Assembly (NCBI RefSeq): GCF_005930355.1
Contig: NZ_VDBO01000010.1
Location: 90,575-154,574 of the forward strand
Direction: 5' to 3'
DNA from: Paenibacillus sinopodophylli
Lineage (GTDB): Bacteria; Bacillota; Bacilli; Paenibacillales; Paenibacillaceae
Length of the DNA stretch: 64,000 nt
The position numbers were made by a program, and so were the translations under genes. Each line of letters begins with the position of its first letter. The first letter of the stretch is position 1. Below the pieces are notes generated by a model. That model was not told where the DNA came from. It saw only the letters and a list, made by a program, of their open reading frames with translations, and made no database searches. Shown piece by piece: positions 58,905 through 64,000 of the stretch.

Positions 58905-60152
58905 TTGTCACGCACATCTGCTCTCATTTCAAAAAACTATGTTTTATTGCTTCTCGTCGTATTCGGTGGTTTTCTTATCTTCGGTTTCTCTGAAAATATT
59001 AAAGGTCCTGCCCTGCCACGAATGCAGAGCGATTTAAAGCTTGATGAGCTTCAAATTGGTATCCTGCTTGCATTTAATTCACTAGGCTACCTGCTTGCTT
59101 GCAGCTTTACCAGCTGGCTATCCAATCGGACAGGAATGAAGCTTACGCTCTCCCTCGCATTTGGATCTATGGCTATATCCGGAATATGTATATATTTTGC
59201 TGCTAATTATACGACTTTGTCCGCTGCCTACTTCCTTATGTACGTTGGAAACGGCATGCTGGAAATTGCGCTTGCGATTCTCGCAGCCAAAATCTTCGTC
59301 AAAAATACGGGCACAATGATGAATCTGGCTCATTTCTTCTATGGACTCAGCTCAACCTTTGCTCCAATTATTGCCGCATGGCTGATGGGCGTTGATGTAT
59401 TCGGCTCGCAGCTTGGCTGGCGCGGCATGTATATGCTTATGCTTGCCTTATCTATTCTGCCAATGCTGCCTAATCTGCTAGCCCGTTACAAGAGCAAGGA
59501 GGAACAGCAGCATGAGCCCGTTTCGCTCAAGGAATTTGCCCGAGACAAAGTCGCATGGATGATCGTTGCAGTGCTGTCATTCGGCGTAGTATCGGAGCTT
59601 GCCGTCGGCGGCTGGCTTGTCAACTTTCTAGAGAAAGCATACGGCTGGAGCAATGATTCCTCTTCCAAAATGTTATCTGCCTTTTTCTTCTGCTTTATGA
59701 TGGCTCGGCTGGTGCTTGGTCCCATTACCGATAAAATTGGTTATACCATGTCGCTCATTATCATGTCAGCTTTCTCCGGAATATGCTCCGTAGCTGCGAT
59801 TGTGATCGGCGAGCCCGGCGCTTTCCTATTCGCCTTGGCCGGAGTCGGCATAGCGCCTATCTACCCAACAGTCATGGCCTTGCTGGCGAAGCGTTACCCG
59901 AGAAACGCAGATACGGCAATCACATTCACGGTTACTTTAATGGGTATTGCGAGCGTAATCGGGAATTTCGCCATTGGAGGTATAATCGAGTGGACCAAGC
60001 GGCTGTTTGCAGCAGGCAGCGGCAGCACCCATGAGAGCCTCGTAGCAGGCTTGCAGGGCGGCTATCTATTCATTGGCGCATGCGCCTTGCTTTGCTCCGT
60101 TACCTCCCTCGTTCTATATCGCATGTTAAGACGCGCGAAACAAGTCTGGTAA
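58905..60152 (+). CDS. MFS transporter (sugar-type, FucP/GlcP-like)
   Basis: 415 residues with 12 predicted membrane helices. Motifs fit the MFS: a short loop after helix 2 with SWLSNRTGMKL, RLVLGPITDKIGYTMSL between helices 8 and 9, and FSENIKGPALPRMQ in helix 1, like fucose/glucose symporter relatives. TTG 58905 is the start because GGAGGTT lies 8 bases upstream; the frame upstream lacks hydrophobic or conserved sequence. Substrate unknown. It is followed by a very strong terminator. Confidence 0.85.
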   Translation: MSRTSALISKNYVLLLLVVFGGFLIFGFSENIKGPALPRMQSDLKLDELQIGILLAFNSLGYLLACSFTSWLSNRTGMKLTLSLAFGSMAISGICIYFAANYTTLSAAYFLMYVGNGMLEIALAILAAKIFVKNTGTMMNLAHFFYGLSSTFAPIIAAWLMGVDVFGSQLGWRGMYMLMLALSILPMLPNLLARYKSKEEQQHEPVSLKEFARDKVAWMIVAVLSFGVVSELAVGGWLVNFLEKAYGWSNDSSSKMLSAFFFCFMMARLVLGPITDKIGYTMSLIIMSAFSGICSVAAIVIGEPGAFLFALAGVGIAPIYPTVMALLAKRYPRNADTAITFTVTLMGIASVIGNFAIGGIIEWTKRLFAAGSGSTHESLVAGLQGGYLFIGACALLCSVTSLVLYRMLRRAKQVW

Positions 60153-60164
60153 CACCTTGCAGCC

Positions 60165-60214
60165 AAGCCCCGCAGTCATGCTTATACAGCATGACTCGGG
60201 GCTTGTTTTTTTTT
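60165..60214 (+). terminator. Terminator after the MFS gene
   Basis: AAGCCCCG...AGTCATGCT pairs with AGCATGACT...CGGGGCTT and is followed by a run of nine T after one G. Confidence 0.9.
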
Positions 60215-60413
60215 CGCACACCCGCTAGCATCGTTGGAATACTCATGCTAGAGTCGTGCCAACGTGTCGCTAGATTACAAGCATTGGACTAATTTTCGTT
60301 CACATAACCTCTGCACTCTTGAATATATTGAGTAACAGACAAGAAATTAGTGAAGATCAGCTTAGGTGTCTTGCATACCCTAGCTTTAACTTACTTGGAA
60401 TGAGGTGAGCGTA

Positions 60414-61568
60414 ATGGAGTCAGAGCCGCTGTTCGTTGTATCAAGGGAAGATTGGTCGCTCCACCGCAAAGGCTATGAGGATCAAGCGCGGCATCAGGAG
60501 AAGGTGCATGAAGCAATTAAGCAAAACCTGCCCGATCTGGTTTCTGATGAAAGCATTGTTTTGTCAGATGGAAGGCGTACGATTAAGGTTCCTATTAAAA
60601 GTCTCGACGAATCCCACTTTATATACAATTACAACAAGAAGCAGCATGTCGGACAAGGCGATGGTGATTCGCAGGTAGGCGACGTATTAGGCGTTGACCC
60701 GCAGGCGGCCAAAGGGCCGGGCAAAGGACAGGATGCCGGCGACCAGCCAGGCGATGATGTCGTAGACACCGAAATCAGCATTGATCAGCTCGAGGATATG
60801 CTGTTCGAGGAGCTGGAGCTCCCGAATCTAGAGCAGAAACAGAAGGATCAGCTTCAATCGACCGAAATTGTTTTTCACGACATTCGGAAGAAAGGCATTA
60901 TGTCCAATATCGATAAGAAGCGAACGTTAATTGAAAACCTGCGGCGCAATGCCAATGCTGGAAAGTCTGGCATCGGCGGTATTTCGCCAGATGATCTGCG
61001 CTACAAAACGTGGAATGAAATCGTAAAGCCACAATCGAATGCAGTCATTCTCGCGCTTATGGATACGTCGGGAAGCATGGGCTCGTTCGAGAAATATTGC
61101 GCACGCAGCTTCTTCTTCTGGATGACGCGATTTCTGCGGCGCAAATACGAGCATGTCGAGATCGTTTTTATCGCACATCATACAGAAGCCAAAGAGGTTA
61201 CGGAAGAAGAATTTTTCAACCGTGGTGAGAGCGGCGGAACGATATGCTCCTCTGCGTATCAGAAAGCTATTGATGTCATCGATAGTCGTTATCCAACCGC
61301 CAATTGGAACATCTACCCGTTCCATTTCTCAGACGGCGACAATCTGACCTCTGATAACGAGCGATGTGTCAAGCTCATCGGACAGCTGATGGAGCGCAGC
61401 AACATGTTCGGATATGGTGAGGTTAACCAGTATAATCGCAGCAGTACGCTTATGTCGGCATACAAGCATATCAGCCATAAAAAATTCATGTACTCGGTTA
61501 TTAAGGAAAAAGGTGAAGTGTATAAGGCGCTCAAAACCTTCTTTTCCAAGCAAGTAGCCGGCACCTAA
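60414..61568 (+). CDS. yhbH: YhbH, sporulation/stress protein (DUF444)
   Basis: 384 residues. The start SREDWSLHRKGYEDQARHQE, the glycine-rich middle (QGDGDSQVGDVLG) and the C-terminal von Willebrand-A-like domain with LMDTSGSMGSFEKYCARSFF (MIDAS DxSxS) match YhbH. In many bacteria it works with the kinase PrkA and SpoVR; neither is adjacent here. ATG 60414 follows GAGGTG at 6 bases; GTG 60405 overlaps that site. GCATACCCTA 32 bases upstream resembles a mother-cell sigma -10 but lacks a clear -35. YhbH is needed for normal spore properties in B. subtilis. Confidence 0.92.
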   Translation: MESEPLFVVSREDWSLHRKGYEDQARHQEKVHEAIKQNLPDLVSDESIVLSDGRRTIKVPIKSLDESHFIYNYNKKQHVGQGDGDSQVGDVLGVDPQAAKGPGKGQDAGDQPGDDVVDTEISIDQLEDMLFEELELPNLEQKQKDQLQSTEIVFHDIRKKGIMSNIDKKRTLIENLRRNANAGKSGIGGISPDDLRYKTWNEIVKPQSNAVILALMDTSGSMGSFEKYCARSFFFWMTRFLRRKYEHVEIVFIAHHTEAKEVTEEEFFNRGESGGTICSSAYQKAIDVIDSRYPTANWNIYPFHFSDGDNLTSDNERCVKLIGQLMERSNMFGYGEVNQYNRSSTLMSAYKHISHKKFMYSVIKEKGEVYKALKTFFSKQVAGT

Positions 61569-61572
61569 AAAA

Positions 61573-61614
61573 GAAAATCCCGCCTTGCGGCAGCAGCCGC
61601 TGGGCGGGATTTTC
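61573..61614. terminator. Bidirectional terminator between yhbH and the MFS gene
   Basis: GAAAATCCCGCC pairs with GGCGGGATTTTC around a loop with extra GCGGC/GCCGC pairing. Confidence 0.85.
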
Positions 61615-61619
61615 ACACT

Positions 61620-62843
61620 TCATACGAGGTCTTTATCTGGATCAATACCTTTCGTTTCTTTGCCAAGAAACAAAACAGCCATAGCCCCGATAATAATCGT
61701 AACGAAAAAAATGATAAATATCGACGTGATGTCCGTTTTGCCCGCAACGAGCATACCTACCAAATAGGGGCCGATGATACCCCCAATTCGCCCGAAGGAA
61801 GCCGCGAAGCCCGTCCCTGTTCCGCGAACTGCGGTCGGATAAAGCTCAGGCGTATAAGCATACATGCCTCCCCATGCCCCCAAATTGAAGAAGGACAAAC
61901 AGATACCGGAGGCAATCAATGCCCCTTCCGTCTCGGCATTCCCGAACCATAGCGCACTGCAGGCAGTCAGCAGAAGAAACGTGACAAGCACGAACTTGCG
62001 TCCGAATTTCTCAATGAAATACGCAGCCGTGAAATAGCCCGGCAGCTGGGCAATCGACATAATGAGCACATATTGGAAGCTCTTGACCAGATCAAATCCT
62101 TTTAACACCATGACAGAAGGCAGCCACAGAAACATCCCATAGTAAGAGAAGACGACTGTGAACCACAAGATCCAAAGCATAATCGTAGCTCTCCGGTTTC
62201 TCATGGACCAGATTGATCCCACTCGCTCCTTAAGGGAAAGCCTCATGCCCTGCTGAGCTTTATAGCTTGGTGAATCCTGAATCGTCCTTCTCAAGTAAAG
62301 CGCATAAAAAACAGGCAATGCGCCAATCACGAAGGCCAGCCGCCAGCCGTAATGCGGTATAACAAAAAAAGAGATCAGTGCTGCCAAGATCCAGCCGCCT
62401 GCCCAGAAGCTCTCCAGCAGCACGACAGCACGGCCTCTCTCAGCAGCAGGCATAGACTCCGACACAAGCGTCGAAGCAACAGGCAGCTCTCCGCCAAGCC
62501 CGAAGCCTGCAACGAACCGCAGCACGCAGAGCATCGCATACCCCACCGCCAAAGCGGACAACCCGCTTGCAACGGAGAAAATAATTAGCGTCCACATTAA
62601 GATCGCTCGTCTGCCATATCGGTCCGCCAGCAAGCCGGCAACAGCCGCTCCAACTGCCATCCCAATTGAGTTGATTGCCATCAGCAAGCCTACCTGCTGA
62701 GCACCTAGCTGCCATTCCACAGCAAGCGCCGTTACGATGAACGAGATCATGCCGACCTCCATCGCATCGAACAGCCAGCTAAAGCCTGCGCTTACTAACA
62801 ATTTTCGCTGCTTTGGCTCACGCAGCAGCGTCATATTTCCCAT
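61620..62843 (-). CDS. MFS transporter, NiaP-like
   Basis: 407 residues with 12 membrane helices. FSWLFDAMEVGMISFIVTAL in helix 1, GLLADRYGRRAILMW after helix 2, RFVAGFGLGGELPVASTLVS in helix 4-5 and ELYPTAVRGTGTGFAASFGR in the second half are typical of the metabolite:H+ symporter group that includes NiaP, the niacin permease of B. subtilis. The substrate is inferred only by likeness; aromatic acids or sugars are possible. AAGGAG precedes the ATG. Standing alone between two terminators, it gives no operon hint. Confidence 0.82.
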   Translation of the reverse strand: MGNMTLLREPKQRKLLVSAGFSWLFDAMEVGMISFIVTALAVEWQLGAQQVGLLMAINSIGMAVGAAVAGLLADRYGRRAILMWTLIIFSVASGLSALAVGYAMLCVLRFVAGFGLGGELPVASTLVSESMPAAERGRAVVLLESFWAGGWILAALISFFVIPHYGWRLAFVIGALPVFYALYLRRTIQDSPSYKAQQGMRLSLKERVGSIWSMRNRRATIMLWILWFTVVFSYYGMFLWLPSVMVLKGFDLVKSFQYVLIMSIAQLPGYFTAAYFIEKFGRKFVLVTFLLLTACSALWFGNAETEGALIASGICLSFFNLGAWGGMYAYTPELYPTAVRGTGTGFAASFGRIGGIIGPYLVGMLVAGKTDITSIFIIFFVTIIIGAMAVLFLGKETKGIDPDKDLV

Positions 62844-62947
62844 AAAATTAACTCCTTGCTTTTCTCATCATTTTCATCATTCATTATATCTCACATTGCC
62901 GCAGTAATGAATATTCATACCACTCTCTTTATTATGAAACTACAAAT

Positions 62948-62977
62948 AGGCCTTAACCCTCTTGAGGGCTAAAGCCT
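62948..62977 (-). terminator. Terminator of pdaA
   Basis: AGGCTTTAGCCCTC on the minus strand pairs with GAGGGTTAAGGCCT, 14 bases after the stop at 62991. Confidence 0.75.
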
Positions 62978-62990
62978 ATTCCATTACTTT

Positions 62991-63779
62991 CTAATCCAGC
63001 TCGGAAGACATGAGCTGATCTAAGCTTTTGAACACATAGCCTTGACGACTTGCTTCATCTACAATTCTGGCTAAAGCTTCCGTATTGTCCTTCGATACCG
63101 AGTGCAGCAATATAATAGCGCCGGGATGAAGCTGCTTAACAACCTCGCTGAATGCATATTGCGAACCCCTCTGCGCGTTCACATCCCAATCCTTATAGGC
63201 TACAGACCAGAATACGTTCGTGTATCCCAGCTGCTTGCTCGCGGCAAGCACTCGCTCACTGAATATACCTCTTGGCGGGCGTAGATATTTCATCTCCTGC
63301 TGTCCGGTAAGCAGCGCAACTTGTTCCTTTACTTTATCAAGCTCCGTCTTCATCATGCTCTCTGATAACTGTGACATATCCGGGTGGCTCCAAGAGTGAT
63401 TGCCTACAATATGCCCTTCCGCTGCCATTCGCTTGATGAGCTCAGGTTGATCCTTCACATAATGACCGGTTACAAAAAAAGCGGCAGGAACCTTCTTCTC
63501 CTTCAGTACATCTAGAATACGTGGAGTGAAGCCGTTCTCGTACCCATTGTCAAAGGTGAGGTACAACTCCTTCTGGCTTGTATTGCCTAGGAATAAGGCA
63601 CCATGCTTCGTAACGATGGATTTGAAACCTTCCTCATCAATCGAGGGCAACCGCCCCTCTACACTCTTTTTGAACCCGAAATGATACACGCCAGGCTGTC
63701 CATACGCAGTAATGGGAAACAGCGCGCATATAATGAAGACAAACCATGTCATAACACGTATTCTTAAACGCAACAGCAT
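62991..63779 (-). CDS. pdaA: N-acetylmuramic acid deacetylase PdaA (spore cortex)
   Basis: 262 residues. A signal sequence (~1-28) is followed by YHFGFKKSVEGRLPSIDEEG, then the NodB deacetylase domain: LYLTFDNGYENGFTPRILDV (motif 1, with the PdaA-type DNG), VGNHSWSHPDM (motif 2, zinc ligands), YLRPPRGIFSE (motif 3), WSVAYKDW and IILLHSVSKDN. PdaA removes acetyl groups from muramic acid on the way to muramic delta-lactam, the cortex-specific sugar needed for germination. AAAGGAGG lies just before the ATG. TGCATA and TATACTG upstream are only a poor sigma-G promoter. Confidence 0.95.
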   Translation of the reverse strand: MLLRLRIRVMTWFVFIICALFPITAYGQPGVYHFGFKKSVEGRLPSIDEEGFKSIVTKHGALFLGNTSQKELYLTFDNGYENGFTPRILDVLKEKKVPAAFFVTGHYVKDQPELIKRMAAEGHIVGNHSWSHPDMSQLSESMMKTELDKVKEQVALLTGQQEMKYLRPPRGIFSERVLAASKQLGYTNVFWSVAYKDWDVNAQRGSQYAFSEVVKQLHPGAIILLHSVSKDNTEALARIVDEASRQGYVFKSLDQLMSSELD

Positions 63780-63849
63780 TAACCTCCTTTTCCCTTGGAA
63801 AATACAGTGTCTACCGGTATACTGCGCTTATGTTTCCCTATATATGCAC

Positions 63850-63897
63850 AAAAAAACCGTTATTCTGCAAGTCGGTTAGACTCACTCGAATAACGGC
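63850..63897 (-). terminator. Terminator downstream of tRNA-Pro
   Basis: CCGTTATTC pairs with GAATAACGG and is followed by TTTTTTT on the minus strand, 28 bases after the tRNA 3' end. Confidence 0.8.
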
Positions 63898-63924
63898 TTA
63901 TATGTCGATCATTAGTTTAATTAA

Positions 63925-64000
63925 TGGTCGGGACGACACGATTTGAACATGCGACCCCCTGGTCCCAAACCAGGTGCTCTACCAAGCTGAGCTACGTCCC
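63925..64000 (-). tRNA. tRNA-Pro (anticodon UGG)
   Basis: Minus strand: acceptor GGGACG pairs with CGTCCCG; D arm GCTCAGCTTGGTAGAGC; anticodon arm CCTGG-TTTGGGA-CCAGG with anticodon TGG; T arm GCATG-TTCAAAT-CGTGT; CCA is encoded. The first base, expected to be C pairing with G72, lies outside the window at 64001. Confidence 0.95.

Noticed and set aside
60373..60382. GCATACCCTA as a sigma-K or sigma-E -10 before yhbH
   Set aside because: No matching -35 for either factor; mentioned under yhbH only.
63818..63848. Sigma-G promoter before pdaA (TGCATA, 18 bases, CAGTATA)
   Set aside because: The -10 matches only about four of seven positions; not enough to annotate, although pdaA is sigma-G dependent in B. 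subtilis.

Overview
The window looks like a chromosome segment from an endospore-forming Firmicute of the Paenibacillaceae, most likely Paenibacillus or a close relative. The evidence is the set of sporulation genes (pdaA, ytvI, yhbH, a YhcN/YlaJ lipoprotein, a CotSA-like glycosyltransferase), the Bacillus-type sufCDSUB order, mtnK-mtnA, a FapR-type operator in front of fabH, frequent TTG/GTG starts with strong GGAGG ribosome binding sites, and two-repeat intergenic elements. Genus is an inference; no rRNA is present.

Region 1 (1-16.1 kb) is a glycan-building locus. It holds a truncated PMT-type membrane glycosyltransferase, several cytoplasmic GT2 and GT4 enzymes, the three enzymes of UDP-N-acetyl-L-fucosamine synthesis (CapE, CapF, CapG), and a minus-strand trio for nucleotide sugars (RmlA-like nucleotidyltransferase, UDP-glucose dehydrogenase, UDP-N-acetylglucosamine dehydrogenase). 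A GT4-GT2 gene pair is duplicated in tandem at 12.5-16.1 kb. Region 2 (16.1-26.7 kb) holds a spore lipoprotein, fabH with a promoter and tandem FapR boxes, an operon of four small proteins behind a good sigma-K-like promoter, another GT2, and a 5.5-kb gene for an 1836-residue protein. About 155 strict decapeptide repeats make up most of that protein. It has no signal peptide, and neither do its glycosyltransferases. My reading is that regions 1 and 2 make and glycosylate a spore-surface (coat, exosporium or nap) protein in the mother cell. This is the best candidate for an undescribed system.

Region 3 (26.8-41.7 kb): a Fur-box-controlled FecCD permease pair, a CotSA-like glycosyltransferase, YtvI, a YfkAB-like radical SAM protein, two HD-GYP proteins, a YunD-like phosphoesterase, and molybdenum-cofactor genes (moaA divergent from a MoaD-MoaE fusion, plus a short molybdopterin-domain-like protein). 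It ends with an orphan lipoprotein and an AT-rich scar that carries an integrase remnant and a 42-residue peptide gene.

Region 4 (41.7-64 kb) is mostly housekeeping: sufCDSUB behind an iron-box-like promoter, DUF1802, mtnK-mtnA, YunC, a GGDEF-EAL protein with a degenerate GGDEF motif, DUF423, sbcD-sbcC, two MFS transporters, yhbH, pdaA, and a tRNA-Pro(UGG) that loses only its first base at the window edge.
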